Source of the DNA: Anisodus tanguticus
Taxonomy: Eukaryota; Streptophyta; Magnoliopsida; Solanales; Solanaceae
DNA length: 64,000 nt
Reading direction: 5' to 3'
Assembly (NCBI GenBank): GCA_034509755.1
Contig: CM067553.1
Span: 47,000,110 to 47,064,109 of the forward strand
Part shown: positions 54,334 to 64,000 of the stretch, in pieces
Position numbering within the stretch: position 1 is the stretch's first letter
Layout of the letters: each line of letters opens with the position of its first letter
Program-made: the position numbers and the translations under genes
Notes under the pieces: model-generated
The model's input: only the letters and a program-made list of their open reading frames with translations
Told to the model about the DNA's origin: nothing
Database searches by the model: none

Positions 54334-57045
54334 CCCTGCAGTCATAGCGGGCGGTCTTCGTACGCTGAGATTGTCCCTAAAATCTTTAAATAGGACCGAG
54401 GGAAGACCCTTAGTAAAGATGTCTACAATTTGATATCTGGAAGAGACATGTAGGACGCGTACTTGTCCACGAGCTACCTTTTCGCGAACAAAATGGATAT
54501 CCATCTCAATATGTTTAGTGCGCTGGTGTTGAATTGGATTCTCAGAAAGATATATGACACTAATATTATCACAATATACCAAGGTAACTTTTTGAATCAG
54601 AAAGTGAAGCTCCAAGAGAAGATTACGTAACCAACATGATTCCGAAACCACATTGGCTACCCCTCAATACTCTGCCTCTACACTAGAGCGTGATAAGGTT
54701 GCCTGTCGTTTGGCAGACCATGAGACCGAATTATCGCCAAGAAACATACAGTATCCAGACGTAGAACGTCCGGTGTCCGGACAGCTACCCTAATCAGCAT
54801 CGGTATACGAGACAAATGTAGAGGCTGATGATGGATATAGATGTAAACCATATTCAAGTGTTCCTTGGATGTATCGGATAATGCGTTTGAGCGCATGCAT
54901 GTGCTCCACCCTAGGATCATGCATAAACAAAACACACCTGATGTACATCATACGTAATATTCGGTCTCGTGAAAGTAAGTTACTAAAGAGCTCCAGCAAG
55001 ACTGTGATAGTGAGTGGGATCCTCGTAAGGTGAGTGAGCCGCTACACCTAGCTTGGGCTTGGTATCAACTGGAGTGGAAGTAGACTTATATGAGGACATA
55101 CCAGCTCGCTTAATTATCTCAGCGGCATACTTCCGTTGGGATAAGAACAACCCTCCTACATGACGAGTGACATCAATCCCCAAGAAGTAACTCAATGGCC
55201 CAAGTCTTTCATAGCAAATTCAGAACTGAGTAGTGTCATGATAGACTTGCGTTAATCAACAGAAGAAGCTGTCAAGATAATATCATCCACATATAATATA
55301 ATATATGCCAAGGAAGTACCACGATGATAGATGAACAGAGAATTATCAGATCGGTTGTGAGAAAACCCAATAGTAGATACATAGTCTGTAAATTGCTTAT
55401 ACCAGGTCTGTGGGCCCTGCTTAAGCCCATATAAGGACTTCTTCAATAAACATACATGATTAGGATATGTAGGGTCTCGAAAACCCAAGAACTGATACAT
55501 GTAAACTGTCTCCTTAAGATCACCATGTAAGAAATCATTCTTCACATCTAGCTGATGAATGGGTCATGCCATTGAAAGAGTCAAACTGAGAACAGTGCGA
55601 ATGGTAGCCGGTTGGACCACCGGACTAAATGTCTCAGCATAATCCACGACAACTTGTAGAGTTTTACTATCACCTACAAGACGAACCTTATGTCTTACAA
55701 AAAAGCCATCAGAATTATCTTTATGAGTAAAAATCCACATAGACCGGATAATATTAACACTAGAAGGACAGGGGACCAACTCCCACATCTTATTTTCAAT
55801 AAGAGCGTTATATTCGTCGTTCATAGCCAATTTTCAATTCGGGTCATTTAAGGCAGACATTAGGTTACGTGGTAGAAGGGATTTAGAGACATTAGAAGTG
55901 AGATTAAAATATCATTTTGGTGTAAAAATACCCATTTGACTACGAGTAACGAGCCCTTGACCCGAGGAGAAAGCGGGTGGATTTTGAGCAGTGGGCTGGT
56001 GACGGACCGGCCAGCAGGCAGTAGGCCTGCTGGCCCAATGGCGGAAATAGGGGCTGGATCGGAAACTGAGGCAGTGGGTTGGACCATTTGAACAGTATCG
56101 AGATCGGTATTTGGCCGTGTGTTTGGCCCACTAGGCAGGTGTGACGGAGCAGTAGGGCCAGCGGGCAGTGGCCCTGCTAGCGAATTTTAGATGCGGGACA
56201 CGTCCAATAAATGGTGGATAATATATGGGGAGACCTCGTCATCTAAAAAATTATACGAACTAGGCCCGGGACTACTCACTCTAGAAAACGGAAATTGGGT
56301 TTCATCAAATATAACATGACGACTAATTATGATTTTATTAGACGATAAATCAAAACACTTGTAACCATGATGATTAGATGGATAACCCAAAAACACACAC
56401 AGGGTAGAACAAGCTTGAAGTTTGTTAATAGTAGTTGACGGAAATAGTGGATAGCATAAGCATCCAAAGACCCTAAGATGTGAATACGAATAATTCTTAT
56501 TATAGAGGATTTTAAGAGGAGCTGAATATATCAACCCTTTGGTATGAAGTATGTTAAGGAGATAAATATCCATTTGTAGAGGATGATGCCAAAAGTAAGG
56601 GGGTACGGAAGCATGGTCCAATAAAGTTCGGACAATATTATTAATTGTACGAATTTTTCGTTCGGCTTTTCCATTTTGTGAGGACGTATGAGGACAAGAG
56701 AAACGAAAAACTATGTCATTAGCATCACAAAATTCCTGAAACAACCCATTATCATATTCTTTGTCATTATCACATTGAATATTTTTAATTTTTCGTTTAA
56801 TTGGGTATGGATGAATGCTCGAAATTTTAAAAGGTGAAAAACACTTGAGATTTTTTCGCTAACGAAAAAGTCGATAAAATTAGAATAATCATCCAAAAAC
56901 ATAACATAATAACGATGGTAAAAAAAGAACTAAGAACGAAAGATGTCCATAAATTATTGTGAAAAATATCAAAAGGTATCAAAGTAGAAAAAGTAATAGA
57001 GGCTACAAACGATAATCTAACATGTTTTTTTCTAAGGTACAAAAA
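54056..57045 (-). mobile_element. Copia element, 3' LTR plus pol, 5'-truncated
   Basis: On minus: integrase 57050-56187 (CPHTSSQNGKAERKIRTINN, FWHHPLQMDIYLLNIL, VFGCLCYPL), a proline-rich spacer (56187-55860), reverse transcriptase 55830-54983 (MWELVPCPSS; KKSLYGLKQGPQTWY; YVDDIILTAS; FLGIDVTRHVGG), RNase H 54999-54330 (YTDADWGG; SRSSVEAEYRG; LVYCDNISVIYLSENP; HIEMDIHFVREKV). Frameshifts and stops occur between blocks, for example near 54960, 55240 and 55560. The 3' LTR is 54333-54056, preceded by a GCAGGG polypurine end. Gag, protease and 5' LTR are gone; the upstream edge joins a Stowaway MITE end at about 57046. Confidence 0.85.
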
Positions 57046-57047
57046 TG

Positions 57048-57152
57048 ACAAATTGGTACGGATGGAGTAAGTGATTTTTGCATAAAAGAAAGTGAAACAC
57101 TCTCTTGGGATCTGACGCCACTGCTCTTTTTATACAAACTATGAGGCAAAAA
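57048..57152 (+). repeat. direct repeat, copy 1
   Basis: Nearly identical to 63896-64000, including GGTACGGATGGAGTAAGTG-like start, CACTCTCTTGGGATCTGACG and ACTATGAGGCAAAAAA. Only about three differences in 105 bases. Confidence 0.9.
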
Positions 57153-57455
57153 AGAATTAACGAATAAATGATAAATTTAGAATCTTTGTTTTGCTTTTTT
57201 GCTTTTATATAGCTTTTGATCTCATATGTCTTTCAAGTTTCAATATGCTCCGTCTAATGATGAAAGCCTTTGATCCCCCAATCATCAGGTTCAAATTATG
57301 AGTATTTAGGACAGAGAGACAAACAGAATTTAATTTATATATTAATGATATAAAAATAATTGCCGTTATCAAAAAAATTTACACGTGATAATATGTTAGT
57401 TATTATTTTTGTTAATTTAGTAATTACATAATTATCATTGAGATTTATTCGTAAC

Positions 57456-57837
57456 CAGAGCCGTCCCTAGAGCGGTCGAGGCGCCGCCGCCGCACAGGGC
57501 CCCGACCGACAGGGCCTCCGCCTCAGAATTTTCATTTTTCTTTTATTGGTTTCAAATATTAATATATGTATTAACAATGCCTCCAATTTTATCAGCGAGA
57601 GCTGTAGCCTAGCGGTTGATGGTTCCTCCTTTTTTTAAACACAAAATCAGATTTGACCCCAAGTCCCAACCAGTCGGCCCAAGTCCCAACTCCCAACAGT
57701 CGGCCCCCCCTCCCTCTTTAAACAATAAACAATTTTTTTAATATTGATTAATTAGTTAATTTTAATTTTTCATGTGAATAAAAAGTGTCTCTTTTTGTTT
57801 CTCACATCGGGTCCTTAAAAGTGTAGGAACGACTCTG
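57456..57837. mobile_element. hAT-type MITE
   Basis: Ends CAGAGCCGTCCCTA and TAGGAACGACTCTG (inverted repeats), with an exact 8-bp duplication TTCGTAAC at 57448-57455 and 57838-57845. A tRNA A-box-like TAGCCTAGCGGTTGATGG lies inside (57607). Confidence 0.88.
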
Positions 57838-58264
57838 TTCGTAACGACCTCATAAATGACTTGATTATGCAAAGTCATGATTACTGCATATAACTTAAGT
57901 TTTATGCATATGGTGTAGAAAAGCTACATATATATAACTCTGATTTTTCCAAAAATATTGATAGGTGTGTCTCGAATCCTTCAAAAGTAGTATATTTTTT
58001 ACAAGTCCAAGCAATATAGTAAAAGTTTATGTAATCAGATTACTTAATGAATAATATATACATGTAAATCTTTGATAAGATAGTAATCAATAAATATATT
58101 ATTATAGGATAAATTGCACTAATAATACAAAAAAATAAATTGTCACAACATAAATAACCTAAAAGAGTACTTATATTAGAAATATAGGAAGAGGCACACA
58201 TCCCCTTAGTTTCTCTTTTTTTTTTCCACTCGCTGTTCGGTATCAACATGATCTCAACTATATT

Positions 58265-58390
58265 TTGATTCACTTCGGGTAGAGCTCATTTATGGGGAAG
58301 CGCTCCCTATCAAGATCTTTTCCATGCCTAGGTTCAAACCCGAGATCTTTGATTAAGAGAAAAGCAACCTTATTCACTGCACCATGAGAA
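58265..58390 (-). mobile_element. tRNA-like SINE head
   Basis: On minus: TGGTGCAGTGAATAAGG (A-box-like) and CGGGTTTGAACCTAGG (B-box-like), then GCGCTTCCCCATAAATGAGC. The 3' end is unclear. Confidence 0.45.
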
Positions 58391-58929
58391 TGTTGGTTTT
58401 TTTTAGTTGAGTTCTTTTTAACTTAAATAATAAAATAAATCCGATATGGCATATTGACACTATTTTTCAACGATCGTATTGTCATTATTTTCTACTCACA
58501 CCCTCTTGAAACGAAGAGACATTTACATGTGCAAACCGTGACTTTGAACTACGTGATTTTTCGTATCTTAAGCAAACCCTAAGAGATTTTTATCATGAAT
58601 AGTAAATAATTTATTTCAAAGTTACGACATCATTAAAGCTAAAATTCTAGCGATCTGGGAGGCTCATGAAAGAGGATGGGCTTAGGACTAGCAGACTTCT
58701 AGGTTTGTAAACCTTTGAAGAAGGAATACACATAATACCATAGGCGAATCGCACATCCGATGATTTGACACTGCTTCACACCCCCCTCCAAAATAAAAAA
58801 GGGAGTCATGTCTGAGTTAAACTTGAAGTTTGAAGTCTTTTTTCCTTTCTCGACGGTGAAGTAAGACCAAGCTCATGAGCTTATTATCCTAGGTCAGAAC
58901 AAGTTGATAGACCCTCTTTTTACGTCCCC

Positions 58930-60210
58930 ATTGAGAGAGCGTTATATTCGTCGTTCATAACCAATTTTCAATTCGAGTCATTTAAGGCAGACACAAGGTT
59001 ACGTGGTAGAGGGGATTTAGAGACATTAGAAGTGAGATTAAAATGTTGTTTTGGTGTAAAAAATACCCCTTTGACTATGAGTAACGGGCCCTTGACTCGA
59101 GGAGAAAGCGGGTGAATTTTGAGCAGTGGGTGGGCTGGTGACGGACCGGCCAGCAGGCAGTGGGCCTGCTGGCCCAATGGCGGAAACATGGGCAGTGGGT
59201 TGGACCATTGGAACAGTACCGAGATCGGTATTTGGTCGTGTGTCTGGCCCATTAGGCAGGTGCGACGGAGCAGTAGGGCCAGCGGGCAGTGGGCCTGCTA
59301 GCGGATTTTAGGTGCGGGACACGTCCGATAAATGATGGATACTATATGGGGAGACCTCGTCATCTAAAAAATTATACGAACTAGGCCCGGGACTACTCAC
59401 TCTAGAAAACGGAAATTGAATTTCATCAAATATAACATGACGACTAATTATGATTTTATTAGACGATAAATCAAAACACTTGTAACCATGATGATTATAT
59501 GGATTACCCAAAAACATACACGGGGTAGAACATACTTGAAGTTTGTTAATAGTAGTTGACGGAATAGTGGATAGCATAAACACCCAAAGACCCTAAGATG
59601 TGAATACAAATGATTCTTATTATAGAGGATTTTAAGAGGAGATGAATATGTCAACCCTTTGGTAGGAAGTATGTTAAGGAGATAAGTATCTATTTGTAGA
59701 GCATGATGCCAATAAGGGGGTACGGAAGCATGAACCAATAAAGTTCGAACAATATTATTAATGGTACGAATTTTTCGTTCGGCTTTCTCATTTTGTGAGG
59801 ACGTATGAGGACAAGAGAAACGGAAAACTATAACATTAGCATCACAAAATTTCCGAAACAACCCATTATCATAGTGAATATTTTAATTTTCCGTTCGAAT
59901 TGGGTTCGGATGAATGCTCGAAATTTTAAAAAGGTGGAAAACACTTGAGATTTTTTCGCTAACGGAAAAGTCCATAAAAATTAGAATAATCATCCAAAAA
60001 CATAACATAATAACGATGGCCCAAAGAACTAAGAACGGGAGATGTCCATAAATCGCTGTGAATAATGTCAAAAGGCATCAAAGTACGAGAAGTATCTATA
60101 AACGGTAATCTAACATATTTTTCTAATGGACAAGAATGTCAAATTGGAGTACTACGCGGACCCTTACAAGAAATAAAATTGTTTTTATGTAAGGAAGATA
60201 TTATTGACGA
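58930..60210 (-). mobile_element. second copy of the Copia integrase segment
   Basis: A diverged duplicate of 55811-57030, same orientation: integrase (CPHTSSQNEKAERKIRTINN; YNKNHLYSHLRVFGCLCYPL), the proline-rich spacer and the short GERYIRRS-type junction at 58930. Carries its own frameshifts and small deletions (for example around 59730 and 59560). At 60205-60215 it runs into an LTR of the other family. Confidence 0.8.
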
Positions 60211-60212
60211 CC

Positions 60213-61190
60213 CTGGATGACCTACTAAGTGAGTAGATGACCATAAGGCCAAAGATCGTCAAATTTCGTTAAGAAATGAAAGACATATTGGTCCACGAAG
60301 TAAGGTGTTTGAGGCATAGAAATATGGTGTGGGACAAATCTACCACATCGGTGGGAAAATGAAGAATTGTTCTTTTTATAAGCCTAAAAAATGGATAAGG
60401 GTTTGGGACCTCAAGGGGTAACCCATGTGTTTGAAGGAGGGAGGACCTAAGTGTGTTTGGGTTCAAGGCTAGGCCCACACGCGCGCCACCACCACCCGCC
60501 TGGTCCGGAAATGCTGCCAGCAACAGGAAAGCCAACAGTTTTATGACATTACCATCGGCAACATTTTGTACTAATTACAAATCGTTCTGGCCATGACTAT
60601 ACCTCTTAAACAACCTCTTAACACCCCTCCTCCTCCTAAACACTATAAAGAGAAAACATTTCTCTAATTTTGAGATAGACAGTAGAGAAAAAGAAAAGAA
60701 ATAAGACACAAGTCTTGAACAAAAGCAGAAACTCTTCCTTTTCCTCTAAATTTTTCATTCTTCAGCAAGTCGTTTCATGTTTGTTTTCTTCGTCAGAATC
60801 AACCTATTTGCTTTGTAGTGTTGATTAGTTGTTGTTTTATCTTGGGAGACTATTGACCGCTAATGTAAAAGCATATATACAGGGCAATCTTTTCTTAAAG
60901 ACAGAGATTTATCTCTCGACTCAGCTGGTGGTGTTGTGATTATCTAATTGGTTGCTAAGTGTTTCAGGTGTCAACTTGAAACTCAAAGGACTCTAACCGT
61001 TCGGATTCTCAGCGGTTCTACAAGCCACAAGTGTAGCAGTTCATGTTCTTGTATTTCTGAATACAAGATCCAGATTTGAAGTTCTAGTTCAAGACTAAAA
61101 GATTGACAACTTCTTGTTGTAATCTTTGTTGTTTATCCTTTCGAAGCACTTGTAATATTTATTTACTTCCGTACGACTTTATATCCAACA
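60213..61190 (+). mobile_element. truncated LTR (copy E) of the 45-53 kb Copia family
   Basis: Begins inside the LTR (ACTAAGTGAGTAGATGACC) and runs to ATATCCAACA at 61190. The first about 140 bases of the LTR are missing. It contains TTTTTATAAGCC at the TATA position and the TCAACCTATTTGCTTTGTAG block. More diverged from the other copies than they are from each other, and has extra sequence near 60960-61080. Confidence 0.75.
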
Positions 61191-62331
61191 ATTTATGCAG
61201 AATCTTTTCAATTTTGGTTAAGTCATGCAAACTATATTTGCATGTTAAAAGGAAGAAAAAAGAAGAAGATACACTTATACAAAAAATTCGTGAAATTTGG
61301 TTAATGCTTTTACACATTTAATATTATATATATATGAAAATAATTTGGAAATGTTATTCTAGGGTCCGGTTGTAATCTTACGAGGACTTTCTTAAAATAA
61401 TCTAATGATTTTGAAAGTGCAGATTGAACCACCTTTTTCATTTTTTTCTTTCTCACATCCACCAGCGATTCCTTCCCCACTATTTTCAGCTAATTTGTTT
61501 GAATTTCTTAATTTATGAAATTCCTCGTAAGATAAAAAAAATCATTCTAAAATTAAACAGTATAATATTTAGGGGAGGAATAACAGAAGGAGAAGTAATT
61601 ACTCAATTATAAAACCGTTAATAATTTCTATCATAAGTGAAATATGAAAAGTGGAGGAGGTAAGTATTTACTTTTATTTAAGTGAGTTAATTCTTTCGTG
61701 CTACTATAAGTTTTTGTGACTCACTATTCTTATTCAACTTTTAAAGTTTTTCATAACCTGGAACCACTGGGAAGGGATATATATTATTAATTACCACTCA
61801 TGTCTTTTTGAAAATAAAACTGTTCATGGCTTTAACCTTTTCCAATAAGTTGTAGAATAGATGATAACCGATAAAGTTGTGATAGAGTGATAATAATTAT
61901 TTTTTCATCCTTAACCAGCGGTCTCATGTCCGATTCTTGGGGTTTAAAATCACCTTTGTTAGAAAATATTTTACCCTCTAATGTAAGTTGTTCCGGTGCG
62001 ATGATAATCAACTCCTTACAATAGTTTCAACAAAATTAAAGATTCCTTCTTTTTTATTATCTATTTTGTTACATGGTGTTTTTAATTTTATAGTTTTATT
62101 TTGGAAATTAGTCAAGTGCATGATGAATTATTAGACAATAATGATCCTTATACCTTTTAGTTTAAACAAAATAAATTTAAGAATCGATGATATGAAGAGT
62201 TTTGGAGCTAATCAGGTTATGTATATGAAGTTTTATCTCTTATAATTCAAAATTTTACTTTCTTTTTATGAAAACGTGAAGCGCGACTAAATTGATTAGT
62301 TTTCAATATAGTAGTACTTACCAAATTAATA
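61191..62331. other. AT-rich intergenic stretch
   Basis: No gene and no defined element; open frames here are short and low-complexity. Confidence 0.5.
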
Positions 62332-62640
62332 CTCCCATTCTCCAGTTTTACTTCTCCACTATGCTAAAAATAGTTGTCCAATTTTACTTATTCACTTTAG
62401 AAAAAAATCAAGAGTTAATTTACCACTTCATACCTATTTTACCATTATCATTTATTATTGGGTTGACAAGTTTAAGAAAATTTTAGTGGTCGCACAACTT
62501 TTGAAGTATGTTTTATTTATTTCAATCATTAAGTTACTTAACAATAATTATGAGTGATATAATAAAATTATCATTCTATTTTTCGCTTCTTAATAGATAT
62601 GTCAAGTCAAAATGTGATAAATAAAAATGAACAAAGGGAG
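62332..62640. mobile_element. diverged Stowaway-type MITE
   Basis: Ends CTCCCATTCTCCAGTTTTACTT and the complement of AATAAAAATGAACAAAGGGAG pair imperfectly; TA on both sides (62330-62331, 62641-62642). Confidence 0.55.
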
Positions 62641-63090
62641 TATCACTCGAGCTTTGTTCCCATTATGTATGGCATAAATAAATAAATAAATAAATCACAA
62701 TAGCAACTCGGTAATACAAAAAGTCACATCCATTATGTTCTTAGGAAAACAAAGATTCTAATATAAGAAAATTTTATTATATTAGTAATTTATTGCATGC
62801 AAATTACAATTAATATAGTTATCTTCATGACTCGCATTTAATATAGCTTGTAGTATATATGTAATATATTACGTACTCTGTTCTTTTTTTCTTTGGTGTG
62901 GCAATAGACATCTTGCATCTGCTACACTGCTATCCATTAATTTGACTAATTTAAATCGCGCTATATGAGGCCCGTTAAAGGGGGAAAGCTAGCACTAATT
63001 TTTTTTTCATGATCGGATTTTGAGATTTTTAATTAAAGATGAACGAAGAATCTGTGCCATCTCACCAAGGGTGATTGAATATCCGTATTA

Positions 63091-63339
63091 CTCTCTCCGA
63101 ATAAAAAAGAATGTTCACTTAGTCATTTGCACACCTCTTAAGAAAATATTAATTCCTAAGTAAAATAGATAATTTGACTAAACTGTCACTAATCAAATAA
63201 GTATTGAGATTTGATCACATAACACTTAATAAGGAAAAATCTGAAAAAACAGAGTTAATTCTTTCTTAATTTGATAAGTAAACACTCTTTTTAAGCTAAA
63301 AAAAAGGTTAAGTGGACACTCTTTTTAATTCGGAGAGAG
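63091..63339. mobile_element. Stowaway-type MITE
   Basis: 249 bp. Ends CTCTCTCCGAATAAAAAAGA and the complement of TCTTTTTAATTCGGAGAGAG; TA on both sides (63089-63090 and 63340-63341). Confidence 0.82.
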
Positions 63340-63671
63340 TAATAATTGTGCTTGGCTTGCTGCGACCAATGATTGAACTCACAAAAATTCTTAGTACTAA
63401 AGGCCAGCCACATCAATTATTGAGTAATAAATTATTGCTACGATCAACTTATCTAGCTGTTTGACGAGTGATCATATCTGAATATGATTACTATTTGTAA
63501 AGTGTGGACGACAAAAAATGAAAAAAATAAACAAAACTATACGCAAACAAAATAAAGGGCTTTTTGCTTTCAAAAAAACATAGCGTCTTCATTTGCAAAG
63601 AAAATTAGAAATGCCTTATTTACCTTTGGTCGCTATCAATATAACAAGCTTTTGCCTTTCAATTTATAATA

Positions 63672-63914
63672 CTCCTTTGGGCTCTGTCTCAATTTATATG
63701 ATATATTTGTCTTTTTTATCAGTTAAAAAAAATGACACATTTTCTTATTTGATAATAATTTAATTTTAAACTTTACCTTTTATGCATAACGAAATGATCT
63801 ATAACCACATAAAATTTTTGACTTGTTTTATGCTATAAGATTCAAAAGTCTTTTTTTATTTTCTAAATTTAGTGCAGAGTTAAAATTACATCATATAAAT
63901 TGATACGGATGGAG
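63672..63914. mobile_element. Stowaway-type MITE next to the direct repeat
   Basis: 243 bp. Ends CTCCTTTGGGCTCTGTCTCA with AATTTATATGATA and the complement of TCATATAAATTGATACGGATGGAG; TA at 63670-63671 and 63915-63916. Its right end is shared with 57048-57065. Confidence 0.8.
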
Positions 63915-64000
63915 TAAGTGATTTTTGCATAAAAGTAAGTGAAACACTCTCTTGGGATCTGACGCCACTGCTCTTTTTATACAAACTATGAGGCAAAAAA
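63896..64000 (+). repeat. direct repeat, copy 2, running off the window
   Basis: Matches 57048-57152 up to the last base of the window, so the true repeat may be longer. Confidence 0.9.

Larger units (their letters stand above)
57046..58929. other. AT-rich region between two copies of a Copia fragment
   Basis: No gene. It holds a Stowaway right end with adjoining sequence repeated at the window end (57048-57152), a hAT MITE (57456-57837) and a tRNA-like SINE (58265-58390). The rest is AT-rich without recognisable content. Confidence 0.5.

Noticed and set aside
57600..57630. tRNA gene
   Set aside because: Only an A-box-like string; no B box at the right spacing and no cloverleaf.
1..64000. 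CRISPR array, operon or prokaryotic transfer
   Set aside because: Tandem arrays here have long degenerate units without unique spacers, and all genes have plant introns.
1..64000. Endogenous plant pararetrovirus
   Set aside because: All reverse-transcriptase traces have Copia or LINE features; no movement-protein or coat-type motifs were seen.

Overview
This window is nuclear DNA from a flowering plant. Genes are intron-rich with GT/AG introns, the background is AT-rich, and LTR retrotransposons, MITEs, SINEs and a LINE are dense. The SINE, MITE and LINE-tail types resemble repeats I know from Solanaceae, so a nightshade-family genome is my best guess; I cannot name the species. I see no bacterial, organellar or viral segment.

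Left part (1-26 kb), gene-rich, all genes on the minus strand: exon 1 of a CASP-like membrane protein (310-599, rest outside the window); a type I DnaJ/Hsp40 co-chaperone (1558-6244, six coding exons, 419 aa, C-terminal CAQQ farnesylation box); an RTE-type LINE just upstream of the DnaJ promoter (7326-about 10430); the ESCRT-III accessory subunit VPS60/CHMP5 (11663-16503, seven exons, 235 aa); an AIF/FSP1-like FAD oxidoreductase (19483-23738, four exons, 360 aa); and a small, probably plastid-targeted protein (24979-25805, three exons, 120 aa). Every exon set listed joins in frame at canonical splice sites. The introns carry MITEs, several with exact target-site duplications, and three tandem-repeat arrays.

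Middle part (26-45 kb): a decayed Copia copy (26640-30145) whose LTR abuts a broken LRR receptor-like-protein pseudogene on plus (30146-31325). A nearly complete paralogue follows on minus (32010-35089), broken by one single-base frameshift. Next is a SMAX1-LIKE (SMXL3/4-type) gene on plus (37185-40590) with an intact first exon containing an in-frame tandem duplication, but with later exons destroyed by frameshifts, stops, a MITE and Copia insertions. Two Copia fragments in opposite orientation follow (40590-43464).

Right part (45-64 kb), a retrotransposon graveyard: a Copia-type element with two LTRs (45085-51987, minus), a solo LTR of the same family in opposite orientation (52084-53446), both inserted in a TRIM element (51988-53666), a truncated Copia element (54056-57045), a duplicated part of it (about 58930-60210) fused to a fifth LTR of the first family (60213-61190), and an AT-rich tail with Stowaway-type MITEs.

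The intact genes are unrelated housekeeping functions and form no pathway or cluster. I found no convincing novel biochemical system. The most unusual signals are structural: arrays in the first introns of DnaJ and VPS60 that seem to repeat the start-codon region and the splice-donor region of their host genes, a large LTR palindrome, and the internal duplication in the SMXL relic.
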